A DNA stretch of 64,000 bases, taken from positions 186,001 through 250,000 of the forward strand of contig NZ_JAWDIR010000043.1 of assembly GCF_046156265.1 (NCBI RefSeq), written 5' to 3'. Positions within the stretch are counted from its first letter, which is position 1; every line of letters starts with the position of its first letter. The DNA comes from CAMDHY01 sp046156265 (GTDB lineage Bacteria; Pseudomonadota; Alphaproteobacteria; Rhizobiales; Segnochrobactraceae). This document shows positions 24,538-33,544 of this stretch, in pieces. The translations under genes were made by a program, and so were the position numbers. The notes below the pieces were generated by a model. That model searched no databases and was not told where the DNA came from. It was given only the letters and a program-made list of their open reading frames with translations.

Positions 24538-25989
24538 TCAGGTCTGGGTGCCGCCGACGGTCAGCGCGTCGATGCGCAGCGTCGGCTGGCCGACGCCGAC
24601 CGGCACGCCCTGGCCGGCCTTGCCGCAGGTGCCGATGCCGGGATCGAGGCCCATGTCGTTGCCGATCATGCGCACCCGCGTCAGCGCGTCCGGGCCGTTG
24701 CCGATCAGCATGGCGCCCTTGATCGGCTCGGCCACCTTGCCGCCGCGGATGCGGTAGGCCTCGGTGCACTGGAAGACGAACTTGCCGGAGGTGATGTCCA
24801 CCTGGCCGCCGCCGAAGGAGACGGCGAAGATGCCGTCCTCGACGCTCGCGAGGATTTCCGCGGGGTCGTGGCTGCCCGACAGCATGTAGGTGTTGGTCAT
24901 CCGCGGCATCGGGATGTGGGCGTAGGACTGGCGGCGGCCGTTGCCGGTCGGCCGCATGCCCATCAGCCGGGCGTTCTGGCGGTCCTGCATGTAGCCGACG
25001 AGAATGCCGTCCTCGATCAGCGTCGTCGTGCCGGTGGGCGTGCCCTCGTCGTCGACGGTGAGCGAACCGCGCCGGCCGGGCATCGTGCCGTCGTCGACGA
25101 TGGTGACGCCGGGCGAGGCGACGCGCTCGCCCATCAGACCGGCGAAGGCGGAGGTCTTCTTGCGGTTGAAGTCGCCCTCGAGGCCGTGGCCGACGGCCTC
25201 GTGCAGCAGCACGCCCGGCCAGCCGGGGCCGAGCACGACGTCGAAGGTGCCGGCCGGGGCGGGGCGCGCGTCGAGGTTGACGAGGGCCTGACGCAGCGCC
25301 TCGTCGACGGCGCCCTGCCAGGACTCCGGCGTGATGAAGCGGGCGTAGCCCTCGCGGCCGCCCATGCCCATCGAGCCCGATTCGCGGCGGTCGCCGTCGC
25401 CGGCGACGATCCCGACGTTGAAGCGCACCAGCGGCCGCACATCGATGACGCGGTGACCGTCGGCGCGGAGGATCTCGACGCTCTGGTGGGTGGCGGCGAG
25501 CGACACCGTAACCTGCTTCACCCGTGGGTCACGCGCCCGCGCATAGGCGTCGATCTCGGCGAGCAGCGCCACCTTGTCCTCGAAGGGCTCCGGCGCCAGC
25601 GGGTCGTCGCCGGAATAGAGGCGGGCATTGGTGCGCGCCGGGGCGTCGGAATAGGTGCCGGAATGGCCGCTCTTCACCGCCGACACGGCATCGGCGGCGC
25701 GCTTCAGCGCAGCCTCGGAGACCTCGTCGGAATGGGCGTAGCCGGCCGACTCGCCGGCGACGGCGCGCAGGCCGAAGCCCTTGGTGATGTCGTGGGCGGC
25801 CGATTTCAGCCGGCCGTTGTCGAAGACGAGGCTCTCCGACCGCCGCACCTCGAGGAAGAGCTCGCCGTCGTCGGCGCCGTCGAGGGCGCTCGCGAGAATC
25901 CGCTGCGCCGTCTCGGGCGAGAGATCGGCGCCGGCGAACAGGCTGTCGTGGGAGGAGAGCGAGGGGGTGGGCGTGCGAGCGGTGGTCAT
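24538..25989 (-). CDS. tldD: Metalloprotease TldD
   Basis: A 483-residue TldD, the metal-dependent peptidase that with TldE/PmbA degrades small modified or unfolded peptides in the cytoplasm. The metal-binding region is LLHEAVGHGLEGDFNRK, an HExxxH-type motif, followed by GERVASPGVTIVDDG and RMTNTYMLSG, all typical. ATG 25989 has a CTGGAG ribosome site; a longer frame begins within the upstream repeat element and is rejected. Length matches the family. No tldE/pmbA is present in this window. Confidence 0.94.
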   Translation of the reverse strand: MTTARTPTPSLSSHDSLFAGADLSPETAQRILASALDGADDGELFLEVRRSESLVFDNGRLKSAAHDITKGFGLRAVAGESAGYAHSDEVSEAALKRAADAVSAVKSGHSGTYSDAPARTNARLYSGDDPLAPEPFEDKVALLAEIDAYARARDPRVKQVTVSLAATHQSVEILRADGHRVIDVRPLVRFNVGIVAGDGDRRESGSMGMGGREGYARFITPESWQGAVDEALRQALVNLDARPAPAGTFDVVLGPGWPGVLLHEAVGHGLEGDFNRKKTSAFAGLMGERVASPGVTIVDDGTMPGRRGSLTVDDEGTPTGTTTLIEDGILVGYMQDRQNARLMGMRPTGNGRRQSYAHIPMPRMTNTYMLSGSHDPAEILASVEDGIFAVSFGGGQVDITSGKFVFQCTEAYRIRGGKVAEPIKGAMLIGNGPDALTRVRMIGNDMGLDPGIGTCGKAGQGVPVGVGQPTLRIDALTVGGTQT

Positions 25990-26091
25990 GGGGACTCCAG
26001 TGCGTCGGGCCCTAACATAGGTCGGGGAGCGGCGGAGTTCACCCCTGGGGTGTTCGGATGCGCGGAGGCGGGCTGGGGACATTGCGAGGAA

Positions 26092-26264
26092 CCCCTTCTC
26101 CCGGCCGAAGGCGGGGAGAAGGTGGCCGAAGGCCGGATGAGGGCGCGCCGCGTGAGCGGCGCGAGGGCCTGTCGCGAGGTGGCGTCCGGGGCTTTCGGCG
26201 CGCTTCGCCCGCCGCCCTCATCCGCCCCCTTCGGGGGCACCTTCTCCCGCGAACGGGAGAAGGG
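26092..26264. repeat. Inverted-repeat intergenic element
   Basis: Two arms of about 50 bases (26092-26143 and 26215-26264) are imperfect inverted copies of each other. Each contains the paired blocks CTTCTCCC...GGGAGAAGG and ends in GGATGAGGG or its complement CCCTCATCC. Each arm can also fold on itself, so the whole can form a nested cruciform. It occupies most of the 290-base gap between tldD and the YcxB-like gene. It resembles REP-type palindromic elements common in rhizobial-group genomes and carries no gene. Confidence 0.72.
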
Positions 26265-26278
26265 AGTCGCCGCTTCCT

Positions 26279-26800
26279 TCAGTGCCAGCGTGTCCAGTCC
26301 GGCACGCCGGCCGTCGCCACCGTCGCCCGCAGGCTCGCCCACTCCTCGTCCGAGAACACGCGGCGGGGCAGGGGCTGGAACTGGCCGGTCTTGAAATGCA
26401 GCAGCATCACCCGCCCGTCGGCGGCAAAGCCCGCGAGCTCGCGCCAGCCGAGCCGGGTCTCGCCGCGGCTGGAGCGGACCGAGAAGCCCTCGGTGTCCCA
26501 GGAAAACGTCTGCTCGTGGGTGTAGAGCGGGTTCTTCGCCGCCATCCGCGACTGCACCGCCGCGGCGAGCACCTCGCTCACCAGCGTCGTCGCGGCGAAG
26601 GCTAAGAAGGCGAGGAGCGCCCACAGCAATGCCTGGTCCTGGCCGCCGGCGCCGAGCATGTAGAAGACGACGAAGGCGAGCAGCAGCGGCCCGATGGCGA
26701 ACTTCGCGAGCGGGTTCAGCGACAGCCGGCGCGTCCAGATCGACTGCAGAATGGCGGCCTGCAGGTCCGGCTGCCCGAGCGTGAACGTGACGGATCGCAT
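26279..26800 (-). CDS. YcxB-like membrane protein
   Basis: A 173-residue inner-membrane protein. Two hydrophobic segments (about residues 34-50, FAIGPLLLAFVVFYMLG, and 58-80, LLWALLAFLAFAATTL) are followed by a soluble C-terminal domain with TFSWDTEGFSVRSSRGETRL and a conserved-looking WRELAGF. This is the architecture of the YcxB-like family, of unknown function. It stands alone: the repeat element adjoins its end and a 235-base gap lies upstream. Start ATG 26800 is the only reasonable one. Confidence 0.7.
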   Translation of the reverse strand: MRSVTFTLGQPDLQAAILQSIWTRRLSLNPLAKFAIGPLLLAFVVFYMLGAGGQDQALLWALLAFLAFAATTLVSEVLAAAVQSRMAAKNPLYTHEQTFSWDTEGFSVRSSRGETRLGWRELAGFAADGRVMLLHFKTGQFQPLPRRVFSDEEWASLRATVATAGVPDWTRWH

Positions 26801-27035
26801 CGGTCCCCTCGGTTGTCCTCACCTGCGGCGGGGACTAGCAGGCGCGGGGCGGGAGGGGGAAGGGAAAAGCGGGCGGGGTGGGGGTATGGCGGCGCGTGGG
26901 GAGCCCTTCGCGTGTGCCCGCCGCGGGTGGTGCACCGGAGGCCGCCCCGCCTCGCCGAGACATAATCCGTGCCCATGGTGTTGAAGCGTGTCGTTGCGCT
27001 TGTTCGATCCCTTCCCGCCTTGATAGCTTCGGCTC

Positions 27036-30000
27036 ATGGGGGACACGCGGCCGACCGACATACCCGACACCGCCGAGGACAGCGGCGCAGCCGCGCGGGC
27101 GGAGGCCTTCATCGCGCGCTGGCGCGGGCTCGAAGGCGGTGCCGAGCGGGCGAACTATGCGCTGTTCCTGATCCAGCTCTGCGACGTGCTTGGCCTGCCG
27201 CATCCGGACCCGGCGAGCGGTGCCTCCGAGCACAACGACTACGTGTTCGAGCGTGCCGTCACCTTTCGCGAGGCCGGCGACCGCGTCGGCCACGGCCGCA
27301 TCGACCTCTATCGCCGCGGCGCCTTCGTGCTGGAGGCGAAGCAGAGTCGCATGCGCGACCACGCCGCCGAGGCTGCGGCGGCTGGGCAGGTGGACATGTT
27401 CGGCGATGCCGCGGCCGCCTCGCCCTCCGTTGCCGCTCGCGGCCGACGCGGGGCGGCGCGCGGCTGGGACGTCTTGATGATGAACGCCCGCCGGCAGGCG
27501 GAGGACTATGCCCGCGCGCTGCCGGCCGACCACGAGTGGCCGCCGTTCATCCTCGTCTGCGACGTCGGCCACTGCATCGAGGTCTATGCCGACTTCACCG
27601 GCCGCGGCCGCAACTACGCGCAGTTTCCCGACCGCCAGGGCTTTCGCATCTATCTTGATGACCTGCGCCGGCCGGAGGTGCGGGCGCGGCTCAGGGGCAT
27701 CTGGCTGACGCCGCAGGCGCTCGACCCGACGAAGAAGGCGGCGGAAGTCACGCGCCGCATCGCCGCGCGCCTCGCCGAAGTGTCGAAGTCGCTGGAGGCG
27801 CGCGGCTTCCCGGCCGAGGCGGTGGCGCTGTTCCTGATGCGCTGCCTGTTCACGATGTTCGCCGAGGACGTGAAGCTCTTACCGGAGAAGTGCTTCCGCG
27901 ACCTGCTCGGCCGCTGCGGCGACAAGCCGGAGAACTTTCCGCGCATGGTCGGCCAGCTGTGGGACGCGATGGACGCCGGCGGCTTCGCCTTCGCCATCGA
28001 GGCGCAGGTGCGGCGCTTCAACGGAAAGCTGTTCGCCGCTGCGCAGGCCCTGCCGCTCGAGCGCGAGGAGATCGGCGAGCTCTACGCCGCCGCCGACGCC
28101 GACTGGCGCGGCGTCGAGCCGGCGATCTTCGGCACGCTGCTAGAACAGGCGCTCGACCCGGCTGAGCGCAGGCGACTCGGCGCCCACTACACGCCGCGGG
28201 CCTATGTGGAGCGGCTGGTGGTGGCGACCGTCATCGAGCCGCTGCGCAAGGACTGGGAGGAGGTGGTCGCCACCGCCGAGCGTCGCAAGCACGAGCGCGA
28301 CGCGGCCGGCGCGCTGGCCCTCGTGCAGGCCTTCCACGAAAAACTCTGCCGCACCCGCGTGCTCGACCCCGCCTGTGGCACCGGCAACTTCCTCTATGTG
28401 GCGATGGAGCTCGTAAAGCGGCTCGAAGGCGAGGTGCTGGAGGTGCTGGCCGACCTCGGCGGCCAGGAGGCGCTTGCCTCGCTGGAGGGCCACACGGTTG
28501 ACCCGCACCAGTTCCTCGGGCTGGAGATCAACCCGCGCGCAGCTGCCATCGCTGAACTGGTGCTGTGGATCGGCTATCTGCAATGGCACTTCCGCACCAA
28601 AGGCGGCGATCCGGCCGAGCCGATCCTGCGCGCGTTCGGCAACATCACCGCGAAGGACGCCGTGCTGACGTGGGACGGCGCGCCGCTGCCGAAGGTCGTC
28701 GACGGCAAGGAGACATATCCGAACCCGCGGCGACCAGACTGGCCGGACACGGAGTTCATCGTCGGTAACCCGCCCTTCATCGGCGGCAAGGATATCCGCG
28801 CCCGCATGGGCCCGGCTTATGCCGAGGCGTTATGGAAGGCGCACCCGCACATGAACCAGAGCGCCGATTTCGTCATGTACTGGTGGGATGGCGCCGCCGA
28901 CATCCTGCTGCGCGCGAAAAGCCCGCTGAAGCGCTTCGGCTTCGTCACCACGAATTCGATCAGCCAAGTGCTGCAGCGCCGCGTGATGGAGCCCTACCTC
29001 GATGCCAAAAAGCCGCTCTCGATCGTAATGGCGGTTCCTGACCATCCTTGGACCAAGGTGACACGCGACAGCGCCGCCGTGCGAATCGCCATGTCGGTGG
29101 CCCAGGCTGGCAAGCACGACGGCGTGCTGATGGAGGTGGCGGCCGAAGAGGACTTGGATACGGATAGTCCAATCATCCTGTTTGCTGAGAAGCGGGGAAG
29201 AGTGAACTCGGATCTCACGGTCGGGGTGGATGTTAGCACATCCGTGCAGTTGAAAAGCAATGTTGGACTATGCTCAAATGGCATGAAGCCTTTGGGGTCA
29301 GGATTCATCTTGTCCAGATCTGAAGCTCAACGCTTCGGAGCCGGTAGTGACTGCAATGTAGATAAAATCGTGCGGCCGTACTTGAATGGTAGAGACGTAA
29401 CGCAGCGAGCAAGAGACGTATTTGTAATAGACTTTTACGGATTCACGGAAGGCGATGCGAGGAGACGTTTCCCTGAACTGTTTCAACATTTGCTGTCGAC
29501 GGTAAAGCCAGAGCGAGAGAGGGCGTTTGAGCGGTCTCCAACCAAAGATAACGAGGAGTATCTTCGTCTTTGGTGGCTTTTCTGTAAGCCAAGACAGGAA
29601 ATGCGCGACTTTTTGAATGGACTTGATAGATATATTGCGACGGTTCAGACCGCTAAGCATCGTATTTTCTCGTTAATTGAAAATAAAATGATGCCGGATC
29701 AGAAGTTGATGGTTTTTGGCTTTAGGAGCGGCTTTGATCTCGGCGTACTGAGTAGTGCAATTCATACCGTATGGACACTTCGTACTTGCGGCTGGTTAGG
29801 CGTAGGAAATGATTCTGTTTATGTGAAAACTAGAACTTTCGATCCCTTCCCTTTCCCCGCCGCCACCGACATTCAAAAGGCCGCTATCGGCGCCCTCGCC
29901 GAGGAACTCGACGCCCATCGCAAGCGGGTGCTGGCCGCGCACGAATATCTGACGTTGACCGGGCTCTACAACGTGCTGGAGCGGCTGAAGTCCGGTGCCA

Positions 30001-30530
30001 AGCCGGTCGATCTCGACGCAAGGGAGCGCAGGATCTTCGACGACGGGCTTGTGCTGATCCTGAGGGAACTGCACGAGAAGCTCGATGCTGCCGTCGCCGA
30101 AGCCTATGGCTGGCCGGTCGACCTGCCCGAGGAAGAGATTCTCGCCCGCCTCGTCGCGCTCAACAAGGAGCGGGCGGCGGAAGAGGCGGCCGGCAAGGTG
30201 CGCTGGCTCCGGCCCGACTACCAGATCCCGCGCTTCGGCCGGCCGGAGGAGAAGGCGGCGCAGCTCGAGGCTCTCTTGGAAGTGAAGGCCGGCGCCGTGC
30301 GTAAACCGGCCTTCCCGACCGACGACCTCGAACAGACCTTCGCCGTCATGGACGCGCTGCAGGCCGCCGGCGCGCCGCTGTCGGCCGCCGAGATCGCCGC
30401 CGCCTTCCGCCAGGGCAAGCGGGTGGAGAAGCCGGTCGCCGCCGTGCTCGCCGCGCTCTCCCGCCTCGGCCGCATCGCCAGCGTCGAGCGCCCGGGTGGG
30501 CGGGCGTTCACCCTGCGGCGGGCGGCCTGA
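27036..30530 (+). CDS. Single-chain type IIL/IIG-like restriction-modification enzyme
   Basis: An 1164-residue protein resembling MmeI-type enzymes. An N-terminal nuclease-like domain has the PD-(D/E)xK pattern in RIDLYRRGAFVLEAKQSR (Asp90, Glu100, Lys102). A gamma-class N6-adenine methyltransferase follows, with motif I VLDPACGTGNFLY (about 440-452) and motif IV NPPFIGGKD (about 577). A target-recognition region spans about 707-937, then a helical C-terminus ends in a winged-helix-like LSAAEIAAAFRQGK. It would both methylate and cut DNA. Bases 29155-29845 are far poorer in GC than the rest, so the recognition region looks imported. No ribosome site is seen; TGATAG at 27021 suggests a near-leaderless transcript. 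No partner R, S or DISARM/BREX genes lie nearby. Confidence 0.82.
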   Translation: MGDTRPTDIPDTAEDSGAAARAEAFIARWRGLEGGAERANYALFLIQLCDVLGLPHPDPASGASEHNDYVFERAVTFREAGDRVGHGRIDLYRRGAFVLEAKQSRMRDHAAEAAAAGQVDMFGDAAAASPSVAARGRRGAARGWDVLMMNARRQAEDYARALPADHEWPPFILVCDVGHCIEVYADFTGRGRNYAQFPDRQGFRIYLDDLRRPEVRARLRGIWLTPQALDPTKKAAEVTRRIAARLAEVSKSLEARGFPAEAVALFLMRCLFTMFAEDVKLLPEKCFRDLLGRCGDKPENFPRMVGQLWDAMDAGGFAFAIEAQVRRFNGKLFAAAQALPLEREEIGELYAAADADWRGVEPAIFGTLLEQALDPAERRRLGAHYTPRAYVERLVVATVIEPLRKDWEEVVATAERRKHERDAAGALALVQAFHEKLCRTRVLDPACGTGNFLYVAMELVKRLEGEVLEVLADLGGQEALASLEGHTVDPHQFLGLEINPRAAAIAELVLWIGYLQWHFRTKGGDPAEPILRAFGNITAKDAVLTWDGAPLPKVVDGKETYPNPRRPDWPDTEFIVGNPPFIGGKDIRARMGPAYAEALWKAHPHMNQSADFVMYWWDGAADILLRAKSPLKRFGFVTTNSISQVLQRRVMEPYLDAKKPLSIVMAVPDHPWTKVTRDSAAVRIAMSVAQAGKHDGVLMEVAAEEDLDTDSPIILFAEKRGRVNSDLTVGVDVSTSVQLKSNVGLCSNGMKPLGSGFILSRSEAQRFGAGSDCNVDKIVRPYLNGRDVTQRARDVFVIDFYGFTEGDARRRFPELFQHLLSTVKPERERAFERSPTKDNEEYLRLWWLFCKPRQEMRDFLNGLDRYIATVQTAKHRIFSLIENKMMPDQKLMVFGFRSGFDLGVLSSAIHTVWTLRTCGWLGVGNDSVYVKTRTFDPFPFPAATDIQKAAIGALAEELDAHRKRVLAAHEYLTLTGLYNVLERLKSGAKPVDLDARERRIFDDGLVLILRELHEKLDAAVAEAYGWPVDLPEEEILARLVALNKERAAEEAAGKVRWLRPDYQIPRFGRPEEKAAQLEALLEVKAGAVRKPAFPTDDLEQTFAVMDALQAAGAPLSAAEIAAAFRQGKRVEKPVAAVLAALSRLGRIASVERPGGRAFTLRRAA

Positions 30531-30812
30531 GGGGAGGGGGCGCCGCGGCGGCGATGCCGCGGCGGCTTTCAGTGGGATGGTGCGGTGAGGGCGTGCGAAC
30601 CGCGCGCGTGGCGGCCGCGGGACCCCTCCCTGTTCGAGCCCGCGGCCCCCCCTCCCTACCCTCCCCCGCGAGGGGGGAGGGGTCGCCCGCCTCCAGCGTC
30701 GAGGACTGCGAGCGTCGAGGATTGCTGGCATCGAGGACAGCGTGGCAGGGGCGTGGCGGCGCGTGCGGTCTCCGCGTAAGGCCAGGTCGACGACTGCGAT
30801 GACAGCCGGGTT
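30531..30812. other. Intergenic region with GC hairpin
   Basis: No gene is seen in this 282-base gap. A C-rich/G-rich inverted repeat (CCTCCCCC with GGGGGGAGG, about 30659-30682) could end the convergent transcripts of the restriction enzyme and the RTX gene. It is reminiscent of one arm of the element at 26092-26264 but much shorter. Confidence 0.4.
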
Positions 30813-32393
30813 CTAGAAGTCGAACCAGTTCTTGGTGACGTCGGTCACCGTGTAGCCTTCGACGAGGACGGCCGTGCCGGCGTCCTTCACGGTGATCAGC
30901 ACGCCGTCGGGGCCGTTGGTGAGCTTGAGGTCCGACAGGGAACCGGCGCTGGTGTCCGTGAAGTCGATGCGGTCGAACTGCGTGTTGAAGTCGGTGATGG
31001 TGTCGGTGTTGCCGCCATCGGAGAAGACGAAGCGGTCGGAGCCGTCGCCGCCGGTCAGCATGTCGCGGCCGGCGCCGCCCTCCAGCCGGTCGTTGCCGAA
31101 GCCGCCGTCGAGGGTGTCGTTACCCTCGTCGCCGAACAGCTTGTCGTTGCCGGCCATGCCGAAGATCACGTCGTTGCCGGTGCCGCCATAGCCCTTGTCG
31201 TTGCCGTCGCCGAGGTCGATCGAGTCGGAGCCGCCGCCGCCCCAGACGATGTCGTTGCCGGCGCCGGAGGAGATCGTGTCGGCACCGTCGCCGTTCGCCT
31301 CCGTGTCGCCGTCGCCCCAGATCTTGTCGCTGCCGGAGCCGGTGGAGATCTCGTCGCGGCCGGCCCCGCCGACGACGCTGTTGTTGCCGTCGCCGGCATC
31401 GAGGACGTCGGCGTCATCGCCGCCGTCGAGCTTGTCGTTGCCGGTACCGCCCTCGAGGCTGTCGCGGCCGTCGCCACCGGCGAGCTTGTCGTTGCCGTCG
31501 CCACCGTCGAGGGTGTCGTTGCCGACGCCGCCCTCGAGGAGGTCGTTGCCGGTGCCGCCGGCGAGGGCATCGTTGCCGCCATCACCGTAGAGCTTGTCGT
31601 TCCCGTCGCCGCCGTCGAGGGTGTCCTTGCCTTCGCCGCCCTCGAGAAGATCGTTGCCGTCGCCGCCCGAGAGCGAGTCGTCGCCGTACTCGCCGTAGAG
31701 CTTGTCGCTGCCGGCGCCGCCCAGCACCCGGTCGTTGCCACCGCCGGCGAACACCTTGTCATTGCCGTCGCCGGCATTGATGAAGTCGTCGTCGCCGCCG
31801 GCCGCGTCGCCGACGAGGTCGCCGTAGATGCGGTCGTTGCCGGCGCCGCCGTCGAGGCTGTCCTTGCCGTAGCCGCCGATGAGCTCGTCGTTGCCGGTGG
31901 CGCCGAGGAGGGTGTCCTCGCCGGTGCCGCCGTCGAGCTTGTCGTTGTCCAGTCCGCCGTCGAGATGATCGTTGCCGTGGCCGCCCCACATCTTGTCGGT
32001 GCCGCCGCCGCCGAACAGCGAATCGTGGCCGACATCGCCGGAGAGGTTGTCGCTGCCGGAGAGGCCGAAGATGACGTCGTTGCCGGAATCGCCGGAGATC
32101 TTGTTGGCCGAGCCGTTGCCGACGATCAGGTTGTCGCGCCAGTTGCCGACGACCGTGCCGCCGCCACCGCTCTGGTTGAGCGTCAGGCCGGAGAGCTGGC
32201 CGGGCATGGTGTAGGTGCCGGTGAACTTGTCGGCGAAGACGCCGTAGTTGTAGGCCGCCCAGTCGTAGGCCGGCGGGTTCAGCGGGTCGAGGCTGAAGAG
32301 GGTGATGTCGGCAGGGTCCGGCAGCAGCGCGTCGATGAGGCTCTGCTCGAAGGCCGTGAAGACGATGCTCTCGCCGCCCGGAACCTGTGTCAT
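30813..32393 (-). CDS. RTX calcium-binding repeat protein, probably type I secreted
   Basis: A 526-residue acidic protein. Residues 1-98 are a unique N-terminus; about 100-445 hold roughly 37 RTX nonapeptides of the form GGxGNDxLx that bind calcium and fold outside the cell. The C-terminal 80 residues (GSDRFVFSDGGNTDTITDF, then LVEGYTVTDV) match serralysin-type C-terminal secretion domains. There is no N-terminal signal peptide, so export by a type I system is expected, but no ABC transporter or membrane fusion gene is present here. With no enzymatic domain it may be a surface or matrix protein. The 250 bases upstream contain no gene. Confidence 0.88.
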   Translation of the reverse strand: MTQVPGGESIVFTAFEQSLIDALLPDPADITLFSLDPLNPPAYDWAAYNYGVFADKFTGTYTMPGQLSGLTLNQSGGGGTVVGNWRDNLIVGNGSANKISGDSGNDVIFGLSGSDNLSGDVGHDSLFGGGGTDKMWGGHGNDHLDGGLDNDKLDGGTGEDTLLGATGNDELIGGYGKDSLDGGAGNDRIYGDLVGDAAGGDDDFINAGDGNDKVFAGGGNDRVLGGAGSDKLYGEYGDDSLSGGDGNDLLEGGEGKDTLDGGDGNDKLYGDGGNDALAGGTGNDLLEGGVGNDTLDGGDGNDKLAGGDGRDSLEGGTGNDKLDGGDDADVLDAGDGNNSVVGGAGRDEISTGSGSDKIWGDGDTEANGDGADTISSGAGNDIVWGGGGSDSIDLGDGNDKGYGGTGNDVIFGMAGNDKLFGDEGNDTLDGGFGNDRLEGGAGRDMLTGGDGSDRFVFSDGGNTDTITDFNTQFDRIDFTDTSAGSLSDLKLTNGPDGVLITVKDAGTAVLVEGYTVTDVTKNWFDF

Positions 32394-32643
32394 TTTTGCC
32401 CCTCCCGCCCGATTCCTGGCCCCGGCGGACGCTCACACCCGCTGTTGCCGGTCGGTTTCACGGCGCCGGGCGGCCGATCTTGATCAGCCTGCCCGGGGCG
32501 CCGGCCCCTGTTCTGCTGCGACTTTGTAGCTGAATTCCGGGCATTGCCCAAGCAAAACCGGCAGTCTTGCGGAATTGCGGGTTGTCACATGCAGCGTTGC
32601 ATGGAGTGGGGCGAAGACGATCGGCAGGGCGTCGTTTCTCGGC

Positions 32644-33474
32644 TCAGGCCGCGGTGGCGCGGAAGAGGTAGTAGCCGATCGTCGCGAACAGGTGCTCGGC
32701 GCGGTAGTGGGCGTCGAGCTCGCCCTGCCATTTCGCCGCCTCGGCGGCGGTGATGACGCCGGCCTCGCGGGCGGCGCGGCCCATCTGGCCGAAATAGCCG
32801 TAGGCGAGGTCGGGCGTGAACAGCACGATGCGGGTGTCGATATGGACGTCGCGGAAGCCGGCGCGGCGGAGCATGTGGGCGAGGTCGCGCACCAGCCAGC
32901 CGTTGACGACGCCGCTGTCGCAGGCGTGGGCGAGCACGCGCCGCGTCAGCAGGCGGTCGGAGAGGTTGATGGCATTGCTGTCGAAGTCGGGCTCGAGCAG
33001 GGCGACGGTGCCGCCCTGGCGGGTGACGCGGCGCAGCTCCGCCAGCGCCTTCTCGGGGTCGGCGAGGTAGGTCAGGACGCGCTCGGCACGGCTTGCGTCG
33101 AAGGCCGCGTCCGGGAAGGGCAAGGCCTGGGCGTCGCCGGCCTCGAAGCTGGCGTCGATGCCGGCGGCGTCGGCGCGCCGGCGCGCCTCGGCGATGAAGG
33201 CCGGGCTGTGGTCGAGGCCGACGACCCGGCCGCCGGGGGCAACGAGGGCGGCGAGGCGATGGGTTTCCAGCCCGAAGCCGCAGCCGACGTCGAGGACCGA
33301 CTGTCCGGGGCCGATGCCGGTGCGGGCGAGCGTCTTGAGCTGCTGGATTTCGCGCAGCCCGTCGAGCGCCTCCAGGGCGGCGACGTATTCGTGGACGTCG
33401 CCGAAGTGTTGGAGCTCGGTGTCGGCGGCGGGCGAGACGCCGTCCACACCGGGTCTGGATGCCGAATCGCTCAT
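32644..33474 (-). CDS. Class I SAM-dependent methyltransferase
   Basis: A 276-residue methyltransferase of the UbiE/COQ5-like group. Motif I is VLDVGCGFGLETHRLA, motif II RVVGLDHSPAFI, with DAQALPFPDAAFDA and RVTRQGGTVALLEPD following. The ATG at 33474 is preferred over the upstream GTG because a GGAGG ribosome site lies eight bases before it. The substrate is unknown; the C-terminal third (YGYFGQMGRAAREAG) resembles uncharacterised members only. It is followed by a free-standing 250-base gap and preceded by the flavoprotein gene on the same strand at 70 bases, possibly one transcript. Confidence 0.82.
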   Translation of the reverse strand: MSDSASRPGVDGVSPAADTELQHFGDVHEYVAALEALDGLREIQQLKTLARTGIGPGQSVLDVGCGFGLETHRLAALVAPGGRVVGLDHSPAFIAEARRRADAAGIDASFEAGDAQALPFPDAAFDASRAERVLTYLADPEKALAELRRVTRQGGTVALLEPDFDSNAINLSDRLLTRRVLAHACDSGVVNGWLVRDLAHMLRRAGFRDVHIDTRIVLFTPDLAYGYFGQMGRAAREAGVITAAEAAKWQGELDAHYRAEHLFATIGYYLFRATAA

Positions 33475-33544
33475 GGCCGACCTCCGCCGCGACACGCGCG
33501 CCCGACCGATTCAGGCGCCGGTCCGCCGGCTGGTTCGGGAGAGG

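Noticed and set aside
27036..30530. DISARM or BREX methyltransferase
   Set aside because: None of the partner genes of those systems is near, and the N-terminal nuclease motif fits a one-chain restriction enzyme better.
31000..32100. Regularly spaced repeats that might be taken for a CRISPR or tandem DNA repeat array
   Set aside because: The 27-base periodicity is the coding of RTX nonapeptides inside one open frame; there are no conserved repeat/unique spacer units.
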